Shown piece after piece: positions 47,741 to 57,058 of a DNA stretch of 64,000 nucleotides. This DNA comes from Planctomycetales bacterium 10988. Lineage in GTDB: Bacteria > Planctomycetota > Planctomycetia > Pirellulales > Pb10988. The stretch is from assembly GCA_009664345.1 (NCBI GenBank), contig CP043547.1, forward strand, positions 1,674,001-1,738,000. Direction: 5' to 3'. The notes beneath the pieces are model-generated. The model had not been told where the DNA came from. It made no database searches and saw only the letters and a list, made by a program, of their open reading frames with translations. Made by a program: the position numbers and the translations under genes. Numbering within the stretch: the stretch's first letter is position 1; every line of letters begins with the position of its first letter.

Positions 47741-49278
47741 GTCCTCCCTGAAAAAGTCTTAAAAATTCAATTTTTCCTGGGTATGATAGCTTTAACACCG
47801 GCGAAGGGTAGGGTAAACTTTGCCAGGATTTTCGGCCTTGACCTTGCAAACCTTGCAAACGGAGAACGGTGATGAAGCCGCCTTTGAACCCAGAGTCGAA
47901 CCAGCAGGACCTGTTTCGGGCGTCGTTCGAGCAGATTCTCAACCCCGAGCATCCGCTTGTTCGTCTCGCCGAGCGGATCGATTGGCGGCGGTTTGAGGCG
48001 GCGTTCGAGGGCTGTTATGCCGCCGACTTCGGGGCTCCGGCGAAGGCCACCCGGCTGATGGTCGGGCTGCATTATCTCAAGCACGCCTTCGGCGAGTCGG
48101 ACGAATCGCTGCTGGATCGTTGGGTGGAAAACCCGTACTGGCAGTGCTTTTGCGGCTTCACGACGATGCAACATGTGCCGCCGATTCATCCCACCGCGCT
48201 CATCAAATGGCGGCAACGCGTCGGGGCCGAACGGCTGCAACAGCTGCTGGAAGAGACCCTCGCTCTGGCCGTTCGTAGCAAGCAAGTCCGGCCTCAAGAG
48301 CTGCGGCAGGTCACCGTCGACACGACCGTGCAGGAGAAAAATATCACGCCGCCGACTCGAAGTTGCTGCTGAAGGCGATCCACAAACTCGGCAAGGCGGC
48401 CAAAACGCGGGGCATTCGCCTGCGGCAATCGTATGTCAACGTCGCCAAGCAGGCCGCCCTGCAAGCGAGTCGTTATGCCCACGCCAAGCAGTTCAAGCGG
48501 ATGCGACGCCGCCTCAAAAAGCTCCGCACTTGCCTCGGTCGGGTGATCCGCGACGTCCGCCGCAAGCAGCCGAAGCCCGATTTTTCCCTGGAAAAACTGC
48601 TGTTCTTGTGCGAACGCGTCCACCGGCAGCAGCCGCATGATAAGCAAAAACTCTACAGCCTCCACGAGCCGGAGGTGGTTTGCATCAGCAAAGGCAAGGC
48701 CCACCGGCGGTACGAATTCGGGCAAAAGATCGCCCTCGCGACGAGCAATCGCGGCAATTGGGTCGTCGGCGTGCGGCTGTGCGAGGGCAATCCGTACGAC
48801 GGCCACACCCTCGCCGCGACGCTGCAAACGGTCGAGTCGACGACCGGCCAAGCGGTGAGCGACGCCTTCGTTGACAAGGGATATCGCGGCCATGATTACC
48901 GTGGTCCAGCGAGGGTTCACTTGGCCGGCAGCAGCACGCGAGGCCTGAGTCGGACCCAGAAAAAACGCCGCCGACGCCGCAACGCGATCGAGCCAAAGAT
49001 CGGCCACCTCAAGTCGGACCACCTTCTGGGACGTTGCTTTCTCAAGGGCTTGGCCGGTGACGCGATCAACGCGGTCTTGGCTGGAGCGGCGGCGAACATC
49101 CGAAAACTACTTTTGGCTTTCGGGCCTGCGCGGATTGGTTGGCCGTGGCAACAGCTCGCCCTGCTCCTCAAGCTCCTCAAAGAAGCGTTTACCTGCCCAG
49201 CAATGGCTCCCCCCCCGAACCCGCACTCCCCTCCTCGCTTGATAAAAGCGAGAAAAAAAGACCTTTTTTCAGGGACGA
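47741..49278 (+). mobile_element. IS C inserted in IS B
   Basis: A 7-bp repeat CGATTGA (47734-47740 and 49279-49285) flanks the element. The ends are related: TCCCTGAAAAAGTCTT at the left, and TCCCTGAAAAAAGGTCTT reversed at the right. The insertion is 1,538 bp and interrupts the IS B transposase. Confidence 0.85.
47872..49278 (+). pseudogene. IS C transposase with frameshift
   Basis: The N-terminal frame (ATG 47872 after GGAGAA, ends 48372) contains LFRASFEQILNPEHPLVRLAERIDW and VDTTVQEKNIT with the first catalytic Asp. The second frame (from about 48350) continues SKLLLKAIHKLGKAAK, then FVDKGYRGHDY and RRNAIEPKIGHLKSDHLLGR with the remaining DDE residues. One base seems missing near 48352-48358. 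This is an IS5/IS1182-like transposase. The second frame runs out through the right end of the IS into IS B. Confidence 0.8.
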
Positions 49279-49285
49279 CGATTGA

Positions 49286-49605
49286 CTGTCGAGAATCGCC
49301 GCCGAGGGCTTCGCGGATCGCTTCTCTTTTGTTCGTATTTTCGCTCGAAGTTTACGGTGAATTTTCTCCCACCCGCCGAGATTTCGCCACGCCCAAAACA
49401 GGTGGTAAACCGAATTCCAGTTGGGAAAATCATGCGGCAACAACCGCCACGGACAACCCGCTCGCAGGACGTAGAAAATCGCGTTGACCACTTCGAGGGA
49501 ATCGAGCTGCCGCTTCGCTCCGACCTTCGCCGGTGGCGGCAGCAGGGGACGAATCAAACGCCATTGACGATCGCTGAGGTCGGTGTAATCGTGAGGTCGT
49601 GACAT
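49286..49605 (-). pseudogene. IS B transposase, N-terminal half
   Basis: MSRPHDYTDLSDRQWRLIRP to AAILDSQS is the DNA-binding half. Its natural continuation is 47740-47275 on the other side of IS C. Confidence 0.85.
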
Positions 49606-49797
49606 CGGTGCGGCTCCTTGGTTATGGTTTTGTGGTGAATTCACAAGGGGTCGTACCGATTTTTTTGTCAAATGTCAATTCGCAAACACGCTCTAAGGAA
49701 ATAGTTACCTTTGAAGGCGCTGTCCTCGTTATCTAATAACCCTATCTAAGGCCAGATTGCAAAGCATGAGGTGCTTTTGGTTCTATCGTATTTATCA

Positions 49798-52700
49798 TTA
49801 CCTGATTCCTAGACCTGTAAACAGTTGATCAATTTTTTCTGAGGATTGATAAAATTCATCGACGTCATCCCACCAAGTTTTCTTAGGTTTGAATGTGTCA
49901 GTATTAACATTTTCTATAGTGTCAGACTTTGAAGCATTTAAATGATTCATACTGTCAGATGTGAATGGTTTAGAAAATTGCGATAACATCGGACCGGGGT
50001 CTTCGATCGGGATGTAGCTAATGCCACCGGCGATGAAGAGGCCGTCGAGGATGTCCGAAGGGCCGGAGTAGAAACTGGAAAGATCAGAAAGATCAACGCC
50101 ACTGAAAGCTCTTGTGTGCGGACCGCCAGAAGAACCGGGAACGGTGATGATGTCCGCGAAGCCGTTTTGGTTTAAATCAGCGGTTCCCACCCGAACGCCG
50201 CCGACAAAGTTGGGATGATAGGCGTAAAAGTTGTGCAGTGTTGAACCATCAGCAGAGCTAAAGGCTTGTATATGTGGACCACCACCGGCACCGGGCGAGG
50301 TGATAATATCGTCGAAGCCATCCCCATTCACATCGCCGGAAGCGACGTAAAGACCGGTGAAAACGTTCGGGGCATAAGCATAAAAGTTCGTCACCGGACC
50401 GGGCATTTGCTCGCCGGTCATACCGTTTATCACTCGAACATGGGGACCGCCACCAGGTCCGGGAGTCGTGATGATTTCAGCGAAGCCATCGCCGTTGATA
50501 TCTCCTGTGGCAATGCGAACGCCGACGGTGACATTGGGAGCATAGGCGTAAAACTCGGCAATCACGTCGCCAGTCAGCCCGTTATAGACCTTGAGGTGCG
50601 GCCCTCCTTCGGCATCGGGAGCGGTAATGATATCGTCGAAGCCATCGCTGTTCACATCGCCCACCGCGACGAAGACCCCGGTTGTGACATTCGGAGCATA
50701 GGCATAGAAGTTATTGAGCCCGCCTGTGATTAGCTGGCCAGTCCGGCTATCAATAACCTGCACATGCGGCCCGCCGCCTGGTCCGGCAGCCGTAATGATA
50801 TCGAGAATCCCATCGCCATTGATATCTCCCGTGGCCACCCGAACCCCGCCGGTGAAGGCACCATACGGCATAAAACTCAAAAGTTCATTGCCGAAAATGT
50901 CAAACACTCGCACCGTAGCAGGACCACCTGCATCGGTCCCGGTGACGATCAACGGAGTCGGCTCGGTGGCATTGAAGGTAACTGTCGCGGAATCACCGAT
51001 GTTATCATTGCCCGCTGCATCCTCCGCAATGACATCGGCGACACTCACCATCACTTCGCCATCTTCTTCGTCTGGGGTCACTTCGAGGGTGTAAGTCTCG
51101 CCATCGACGATCGTAAACTTCCCTGCAGACCCTCCTGTTACAACAATGTCAGTTTCTTCAAAGCCGAACACTTCTTCAGAAAAATTAAAAGTAAACACAA
51201 TCGGACTGTCTGCCGTCTGTCCACCATCCGGCGAGATCGTCAAAGTCGGAGCGGTTCCGTCATATTCAATAGTGGCCATCTCCCCGAGATTTCCATTGCC
51301 GGCGGCATCCTGAGCGACATCATCCGCTACACTCACGATAATATCACCATCGGAGGCCGCAGTGACTTCGAGAGTGTAAGTATCGCCATCAATCGCAGTA
51401 AAGATGCCCTTTGTGCCATTGGTGACTTGAATATCATCAATCGAAAAATCTGACACTTCTTCAGAAAATTCAAACGTAAAAATGGTGGTCGCCATGTTCG
51501 TTAATTGATTATCTGGAAGGACATTGACGATAGGAACAGTGCTATCGTATTCAACCGTGGCCATCTTGCCGATGTTCTCGTTGCCAGCTGCATCTTGTGC
51601 AACCGCCGAAGCTACACTTACGGTGACATCGCCATCAGAAACGGGAATCACATCAAAGGTGTATACAGAATCATCGAGCGCCGAAAAGGTGGCTATCGTC
51701 CCATTCGTGACTTGTATATCTTCTATATCAAAACCGAAAACGCTTTCAGAAAATTCAATAGTAAAGTGTAGAGGATTTTCATTACTCAAAACATTCTGTG
51801 GAGTTATAGATAAAGTCGGCTCAACATCAAGAACCCAAAGTTCTAGCCCATGGTCTAGATCATTTGCTACGAAATAAAGCGTATTATTGACGTTCGTTAA
51901 AAGGTCTAATTCGGAACCTCGTGTCGATCTACTTATGTCTGCCACAAGCGATGTCCCAAGGGATGTTCCATCACTTTTCCATAGTTCATATCCATGGCTA
52001 CCATCGGTGGCCTTGAAATATACGAATCCGTTTACATTTGTGATGGAAGGGGTGTCATCCAATCCGTCTGCTTCACCAGGATTTATGTCTTTAACAAGTC
52101 TTGTGCCTAACGAAGTCCCATCACTTACCCACAATTCATATCCTGCGATTCCATCATTCCCTCGGAAAAACAAAGTACCTGCAATATTTGTAAAAGAATG
52201 ATCTTCACCAAGACCTGAATCACTTCCTGCTCTCAATTCTTTTACAAGGGAGGTGCTCTCGGCTGTTCCTTCGCTTTTCCACAATTCATAGCCACTTGAG
52301 CCATTGTTAGCTCGAAAAAACACCATTCCATTAACCTCTGTTAGTGAGGAAATGTTGGAGCTTTCAGATGGATGAATGTTTCTTACAAGTCGAGTTCCTA
52401 CAGATGTTCCATCACTTACCCATAGTTCACTGCCATGGGATGAATCGTTTGCAACAAAGAAGAGTTTTCCGTTAGCATTGATCAAATCGCTAGGCAAGGA
52501 ACTCTCTATCCCTGACACGATATCCTTTACAAGTTGAGTCCCTTCTTCTGTACCATCAGTTACCCACAGTTCAGAGCCATGAGAGCCGTCACTTGCTACA
52601 AAGTAGAGTTTTCCATTTACCTCACAATACTCATCCACAGAAATGTCTGCGAAAAAATCGGTAAGGACTGATGTTCCTTGAGAAGTACCATCGCTTTTCC

Positions 52701-54600
52701 AAAGTTGAACTCCGTTATTTTGAGACTCTGCAAAGAAAAATAAAGTCCCATTCACATTGATGAGGCTCTTTGGATCAGAATCTTCCCTGCTTCGAGCTAA
52801 GTCCTTCACTAATTGAGTGCCTACACTTGTGCCATTCGTTTTCCATAATTCATTTCCGAAGTTATATCCCTGAGAGGCCCAATAGATGGAAGCACTAAAA
52901 AACACTTCTCCGTTCAGTTCTGTAAAAGAACCAGGCCCAGTAAAACGTGAATATCCCAATACGAACGTCCCGTCAAAGGTGCCATCGCTTATCCAGGCGT
53001 CGTACTCCTTAATTGGCTGGGGTTGATCTTTAGCGCTGAAGTAGAGGGTATTATTTACGTTCGCGAGAAACTCGAAATCAGTTCCGAGGTCTCCAGGTCT
53101 ATCGTTTATATCCTTAACAATTTGTGTCCCTTCACTTGTTCCATCCGATTTCCAAAGTTCTGCACCATAGCATCCTTCTTTCGCCCGAAATAGAAGGGTT
53201 CCGTTGACATTCGTTAAAAGAAATGGACCGTCATGGATTGTCCTCTTATTGATATCTTTAACTAATTGGGTACCAGCACTCGTGCCATCGCTCATCCATA
53301 ATTCATCTCCATACTCTCGATTTTCTGCACGAAAAAACAATGTCCCATTCACATTCGTAAGCAGCTGAACGTTAGATGAACTTTCACCTGGAGAGATGTC
53401 CTTAACAAGCATCGTACCCGCACTTGTCCCGTCACTTTTCCAAAGCTCTCTTCCGGTAATATCGTTGCCAGAACCGAAAAATAAAATTCCATTTATAACG
53501 GTTGGGTCAAGAAGCGGTGCTTTGAAAGACTGAGAGATGTCTTTAAAAGGTATTGTCCCCTCCGGCGTCCCATTACTTTTCCAAAGATCATATTCATTAG
53601 AGAGAAAAGACGAAAAAATCAGCTCTCCATTTAGGTTTACCAAGCCGACATTTTGGGCAGACCTTTCATCAAAATAACCGATGGAAGTCATTAACGAAGT
53701 TCCTTCGCAGGTGCCATCCGTCACCCAAAGGTAATGTACATTTTCCTGATTCTGGGCAAGAAAAAATAAGGTGTTGTTGACATTGGTTAACTTGATGGGG
53801 TCAGAATGTCCAATCTCCTCTGCATCAGGAACAATATTTTTTACAAGAACCGTCCCCAAGGAGGTTCCATTGCTTTTCCAGAGCTCCCGACCAGATGAAC
53901 CTTCTGCGCTAAAATACAGAGTCCCATTTACATTTATGAGGTCGCGTGGATCGGAGGCGTTCGTAGGGGAACCTTCAATATTTTTCACGACTGCCGTACC
54001 CAAAGAGGTGCCATCGCTCATCCATAATTCCCTTTCGTTATGACTTGCGTTGGCTACAAAAAAGAGGGTTCCGTTTACATCTGTAAAATAGGCCGATTTA
54101 TCATTTATATCGAAAGAGGGGTTTGGTATTTCAAGATCCAGAGAATCCATGACCAACTCTGTACCATTGTAAGTCCCATCGGTTTTCCAAAGCTGGTCAA
54201 AGCGATCATTGCTACTTGCTGCAAAATAGATTTCATTCCCTACAACCGTTAACAGGGAAGGGTGAGAGCTAGAAACTGATTCGTTAAGGTCCTTAACCAG
54301 CTTCGTACCTTCAAAAGTTCCATCACTCATCCAGAGTTCATTTGTTGGACCAAGAGCGGAAAAAAACAACGTATTATTCAAGACCGCAAAATCATTGACA
54401 TAAGAACCGGAGCGATGTGTGATATCAATCAGAACAGGTTCGGCCGATAACAGATTACGCTGCTCTAGCGTTTCAAGTTGAAGAGGAGTCTCTTTTTGTT
54501 GGCGGAGGCGGTGGGAGTGTTCGGAAGGGAGGGAGAAGGGGCTGAACCAAGTCATCGAGGAGTCTGCCTTGCGAAGAGGTGGAGGAGGATTGAATGGCAA
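49798..54600 (-). CDS. Large secreted ELW-DGT / FG-GAP repeat protein
   Basis: The N-terminus carries LETLEQRNLLSAEP, the planctomycete export-associated motif (the ATG at 54555 is an alternative start). Residues 55-960 contain about 18-20 repeats of roughly 45 residues (ELWxSDGTxxGTxLVKDI...NVNGTLFFxA), probably beta-propeller blades. Three bacterial Ig-like domains follow (TISPDGGQTADSPIVFTFNFSEEV). The C-terminal third has six FG-GAP-like repeats (GDINGDGILDIITAAGPGGGPHVQVI). The last about 70 residues are non-repetitive. No membrane anchor. It is likely exported or on the cell surface; a role in adhesion or polysaccharide contact is inference. It lies alone between two IS clusters. Confidence 0.85.
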   Translation of the reverse strand: MPFNPPPPLRKADSSMTWFSPFSLPSEHSHRLRQQKETPLQLETLEQRNLLSAEPVLIDITHRSGSYVNDFAVLNNTLFFSALGPTNELWMSDGTFEGTKLVKDLNESVSSSHPSLLTVVGNEIYFAASSNDRFDQLWKTDGTYNGTELVMDSLDLEIPNPSFDINDKSAYFTDVNGTLFFVANASHNERELWMSDGTSLGTAVVKNIEGSPTNASDPRDLINVNGTLYFSAEGSSGRELWKSNGTSLGTVLVKNIVPDAEEIGHSDPIKLTNVNNTLFFLAQNQENVHYLWVTDGTCEGTSLMTSIGYFDERSAQNVGLVNLNGELIFSSFLSNEYDLWKSNGTPEGTIPFKDISQSFKAPLLDPTVINGILFFGSGNDITGRELWKSDGTSAGTMLVKDISPGESSSNVQLLTNVNGTLFFRAENREYGDELWMSDGTSAGTQLVKDINKRTIHDGPFLLTNVNGTLLFRAKEGCYGAELWKSDGTSEGTQIVKDINDRPGDLGTDFEFLANVNNTLYFSAKDQPQPIKEYDAWISDGTFDGTFVLGYSRFTGPGSFTELNGEVFFSASIYWASQGYNFGNELWKTNGTSVGTQLVKDLARSREDSDPKSLINVNGTLFFFAESQNNGVQLWKSDGTSQGTSVLTDFFADISVDEYCEVNGKLYFVASDGSHGSELWVTDGTEEGTQLVKDIVSGIESSLPSDLINANGKLFFVANDSSHGSELWVSDGTSVGTRLVRNIHPSESSNISSLTEVNGMVFFRANNGSSGYELWKSEGTAESTSLVKELRAGSDSGLGEDHSFTNIAGTLFFRGNDGIAGYELWVSDGTSLGTRLVKDINPGEADGLDDTPSITNVNGFVYFKATDGSHGYELWKSDGTSLGTSLVADISRSTRGSELDLLTNVNNTLYFVANDLDHGLELWVLDVEPTLSITPQNVLSNENPLHFTIEFSESVFGFDIEDIQVTNGTIATFSALDDSVYTFDVIPVSDGDVTVSVASAVAQDAAGNENIGKMATVEYDSTVPIVNVLPDNQLTNMATTIFTFEFSEEVSDFSIDDIQVTNGTKGIFTAIDGDTYTLEVTAASDGDIIVSVADDVAQDAAGNGNLGEMATIEYDGTAPTLTISPDGGQTADSPIVFTFNFSEEVFGFEETDIVVTGGSAGKFTIVDGETYTLEVTPDEEDGEVMVSVADVIAEDAAGNDNIGDSATVTFNATEPTPLIVTGTDAGGPATVRVFDIFGNELLSFMPYGAFTGGVRVATGDINGDGILDIITAAGPGGGPHVQVIDSRTGQLITGGLNNFYAYAPNVTTGVFVAVGDVNSDGFDDIITAPDAEGGPHLKVYNGLTGDVIAEFYAYAPNVTVGVRIATGDINGDGFAEIITTPGPGGGPHVRVINGMTGEQMPGPVTNFYAYAPNVFTGLYVASGDVNGDGFDDIITSPGAGGGPHIQAFSSADGSTLHNFYAYHPNFVGGVRVGTADLNQNGFADIITVPGSSGGPHTRAFSGVDLSDLSSFYSGPSDILDGLFIAGGISYIPIEDPGPMLSQFSKPFTSDSMNHLNASKSDTIENVNTDTFKPKKTWWDDVDEFYQSSEKIDQLFTGLGIR

Positions 54601-54930
54601 TTTAATCTATGTATGATACCTAATTCAACTAGGAAGGTAAACGGCAAACGCCAACTTCTCCTAAAAATCACCAGATCTTTCAGGAAGATAAATCCAAGGA
54701 ATTACTGCATTCATGACGGGTGGGAGTGAGGCTCAAATTGCTAAGACGTAAGGAAGCAACAGCGACCACGTAGGGAGTCCAAGAAGGGGAAATAGTTGTA
54801 ATTAATTCTGAAGATCGATTGGAGTAGAAAATACTATTACATCTAGATGCCTATGCCTCCCCAAATAGGATGACCTCAAGTGTTCAATTGGGAGCAACGT
54901 AGAAGTGTCAATAGGGTAGACTTCATCTAG
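54601..54930. other. Intergenic region upstream of the ELW-DGT gene
   Basis: No gene seen. It should contain the promoter of the minus-strand secreted-protein gene, but no clear boxes could be placed. Confidence 0.3.
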
Positions 54931-55869
54931 GCTTTGTCTGAAAAGGTTAGGCGATGATTAATTTCAAGTAGCGTTGAATGATCGCCAGTTTGAGCATGCC
55001 GGCATAGTTGAGGGCGGTTTTCTCGAAGCGTGCGAAGACGCGACGGCATTCTTTCAGCCAGCCGATGACGCGCTCGATGAGGTTGCGGCGGTGGTATTGG
55101 TCTTGATCGAACTCGGCCGCTCGCCGGTTTCGTTCGCTCGACTTGGAGGGGATCACCGGAGTGATTCCCAGCGACTCCAGGAGCTCGTCGATCTAATCTG
55201 CCCGTAGGCTTTATCGCCCGCCAGCCGCATCGGCCAGGCCAGCGGTTGGCCGCACGAGTCGATCAACTCCTCCTCGGCACGTTCGAGCAACGGCTCCAGC
55301 GCGGTGCTCTCATGGGCTTGTCCGGCAGTGAGATGGAAGGCCAGCGGATGTCCCTGCCCGTCGCACAGGAGGTGGATTTTCGTGGAAAAACCTCCGCGAG
55401 AACGGCCTAAGGCGTGGTCGCTTGGCTCGTGCGGGTCGCTTTTTTGCCGCCGCCTGCCGCACAGCGATGGGCTCGGACGGAGGTCCCGTCGACGCACCAC
55501 AGTTCGCCCTCGATCGCCCCGGTATCGAGGTAGGCCGCTCGCAACCGATCGAGAATCTGGTCGAGCGTCCCGTCGGCATTCCAGGCATTGAAGCGGTGAT
55601 AAATCGTCTGCCACGGGCCGTACTCCGCGGGGAGGTCTCGCCAAGGAGACCCGGTCCGCAAGACCCACAAAATGGCGTTGATCACCTGACGTCGATCCTT
55701 CGGCGGCCGCCCGGTCCGTTGGGGTTGGGGGAACAGATCGTGGATACATTCCCACTGATCGTCGGTCAGTTGATGGCGTGGCATAAGAACCTCCTTGGCG
55801 AAAGAAACGAGTTCCTTCCAGTCTGAGAAAGTGCGAACAGAGATGCAAGTACCTTTTCAGACAGAGCCT
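54931..55869 (-). mobile_element. IS5-type insertion sequence D
   Basis: The ends are inverted repeats (GCTTTGTCTGAAAAGGT and, reversed, GCTCTGTCTGAAAAGGT), flanked by CTAG at 54927-54930 and 55870-55873. Length 939 bp. Confidence 0.85.
54947..55784 (-). pseudogene. IS D transposase, programmed shift plus decay
   Basis: The start is ATG 55784 (MPRHQLTDDQWECIHDLFP). At about 55440 a run of six A then G (minus strand) allows a -1 shift from GGGKKATRT to KKSDPHEPSDHALGRSRGGFSTKIHLL, typical of the IS427-type group. Near 55190-55200, after GDKAYG, an indel and a TAG in the restored frame break the gene; the rest (IPSKSSERNRRAAEFDQDQYHRRNLIERVIGWLK) is open from 55156. Probably inactive. Confidence 0.8.
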
Positions 55870-55912
55870 AGAGAACGTTGATACTATGAGAAGTGTCCAG
55901 CGTGAAAAAGGG

Positions 55913-55933
55913 GCCTCAATAGTGCCTCCATAT
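55913..55933 (+). repeat. Paired short repeats, candidate integrase arm sites (right)
   Basis: GGGCCTCA (55913-55920) and GTGCCTCCAT (55924-55933) start 11 bp apart and resemble the GTGCCTCAT pair at 9950-9969, which has the same spacing. Confidence 0.45.
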
Positions 55934-56061
55934 GGCACAATATCATGCCCTACGAGTGTCCTAGCTCGCCCTATCGAGGGACAACTTAAATCTAATCTCC
56001 ACCTACACTTATCGACATAAAATACTAACATAAAAGGACTTACGAAAAGTCTCTTTTTAGT

Positions 56062-56116
56062 TTCAGGTTCTAGTGGGGGCAACCCCGTGGAGGTTCAAGT
56101 CCTCTCTTCGGCACTA
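56062..56116 (+). repeat. Right attachment site (attR), displaced tRNA-Leu 3' end
   Basis: This is identical over 55 bp to 9822-9876. It lacks the tRNA 5' half, so no functional tRNA is encoded here. It marks the end of the integrative element; the sequence after it should be original chromosome. Confidence 0.9.
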
Positions 56117-56125
56117 CCATTCATG

Positions 56126-56207
56126 GCTCGGACAAAACCTTCTGATTTGAAGTATTAACGCTTGCGTTCGAGTGTTTTAGACACTCTTTCGTCAGTTTTG
56201 TCTGAGC
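56126..56207 (+). repeat. 82-bp hairpin-rich insertion next to attR
   Basis: The outer arms GCTCGGACAAAAC (56126-56138) and GTTTTGTCTGAGC (56195-56207) pair with one G-T wobble. Inside are CTTC/GAAG, AACGC/GCGTT and GAGTGT/ACACTC hairpins. It lies between the tRNA end and a terminator that are directly adjacent on the attL side. It could be a small non-autonomous element or a small RNA. Confidence 0.5.
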
Positions 56208-56211
56208 TTCC

Positions 56212-56247
56212 AAAGGACTTAGGTTAACTTGACTTAAGTCCTTTTTT
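56212..56247 (+). terminator. Original tRNA-Leu terminator
   Basis: AAAGGACTTAGGTTAA and TTGACTTAAGTCCTTT pair with two mismatched/wobble positions, followed by a T run. The block 56211-56269 differs from 9885-9943 at only three positions. Confidence 0.8.
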
Positions 56248-56311
56248 GCGTATTATTCCCTGCCAAACGATCCTATGGCTCTAGATTCTTTAATTTTGAA
56301 AAGAGTGATCG

Positions 56312-56788
56312 ATGGAATTCTCTCCGAATAATGAACCTTCTCAGTTCAGTCCGAATCCTAAACAAAAGAGCCCGCGCAATTTTGGGTATATAATCGCGGT
56401 GCTTTCACTAGGTCTTTTCGGCTTCATTCTCTGCTGTGGAGGTCTTGGAGTTATTGCATTCCTGAACAGTAAACCTTCAGAGTTTGCGAACGAGAAAACT
56501 AAGCAGGAAGCAATCGCAGCCGCTAAAGAATTCATCGAGGAAGTTGTACGCAAACCTAATACCATTGATTGGGTGGATGAATATGCCGAATGGGATGGCT
56601 CAATGCAAGAATGGTTCCTTGGCATCGAAATAAAAGCCCAAAATGACCAAGATGAAGCCGCCTCGCTCGTCTTCGGATTTGGCTACGAACCTGGGGTGAA
56701 AAAGCTTTCACTACCGTTTCTTACAGATAGAGATAAACATGTTCGAGAAGGATTTGCCAAGCCGCGAGAAGAGTGGCCGACTCCCTAG
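56312..56788 (+). CDS. Membrane-anchored hypothetical protein
   Basis: The 158-residue protein starts with a 25-residue polar, Pro/Asn-rich cytoplasmic segment. One membrane helix follows (about 26-51, YIIAVLSLGLFGFILCCGGLGVIAFL), and the rest is soluble and probably external (EEVVRKPNTIDWVDEYAEWDG; EIKAQNDQDEAASLVFGFGYEPG). I recognise no named domain. The CCGG at the inner end of the helix is a feature of many small planctomycete membrane proteins. It is the first chromosomal gene after the element. Confidence 0.7.
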   Translation: MEFSPNNEPSQFSPNPKQKSPRNFGYIIAVLSLGLFGFILCCGGLGVIAFLNSKPSEFANEKTKQEAIAAAKEFIEEVVRKPNTIDWVDEYAEWDGSMQEWFLGIEIKAQNDQDEAASLVFGFGYEPGVKKLSLPFLTDRDKHVREGFAKPREEWPTP

Positions 56789-56921
56789 CGTTTAAGTTTT
56801 CTATCAAATACATCCCATAATTTTGAGTCTAGACCTTACACCTTTAACGGTTATTCAAACGGGCCTTTTATATTTTCACTGTTCAACTTGAAGGGTGTGA
56901 AGATTCTATAGAAAGTTGATC

Positions 56922-57044
56922 ATGGCAAAGAACTTGAATCGCACTTTGTTTGGTCGAGTGTTCTCGGATGCCGAAGTGGTCGATGTGGATTTTTCGGAAT
57001 GGGATCGTAGGATATCGCTTTGGGTTGTCAACGAAACCCTTTAA
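56922..57044 (+). pseudogene. Short frame, probable gene fragment
   Basis: The 40 codons (MAKNLNRTLFGRVFSDAEVVDVDFSEWDRRISLWVVNETL) start with an ATG after a weak purine stretch. They read like the conserved first strand of a small cytoplasmic protein that has lost its remainder. The convergent gene at 57059 begins 15 bp past the stop. It may equally be a genuine small protein. Confidence 0.35.
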
Positions 57045-57058
57045 AGTTTAAATTGATC

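Larger units (their letters stand above)
47241..49692 (-). mobile_element. IS5-type insertion sequence B, split by IS C
   Basis: Perfect 17-bp terminal inverted repeats GAGCGTGTTTGCGAATT lie at 47241-47257 and (reversed) 49676-49692. TAA flanks both sides, and the left TAA is shared with insertion sequence A. Without the inserted IS C the element is about 900 bp. Confidence 0.88.
9822..56116. mobile_element. 46-kb integrative element in tRNA-Leu (pipolin-like)
   Basis: The element is bounded by the two 55-bp att repeats. An integrase gene starts 188 bp inside the left end, and paired short repeats (candidate integrase arm sites) lie inside both ends. Cargo: PolA-like and PolB polymerases, an HTH protein, a giant adhesin-like frame with Hint/toxin cassettes, a DUF262 nuclease, several insertion sequences and a second giant secreted protein. 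PolB plus tyrosine recombinase in a tRNA gene is the defining layout of pipolins, the integrative elements with a primer-independent PolB. Whether this PolB belongs to that clade cannot be settled by eye. Coordinates include both att copies; only one copy would be on the excised circle. Confidence 0.85.

Noticed and set aside
48294-49022. 242-codon minus-strand frame inside IS C
   Set aside because: Antisense to the transposase; sequence mirrors its GC-rich codons and has no recognisable domain.
56062-56116. A second tRNA-Leu gene
   Set aside because: Only the 3' part is present, without acceptor 5' strand or D-arm; it is the attR copy.
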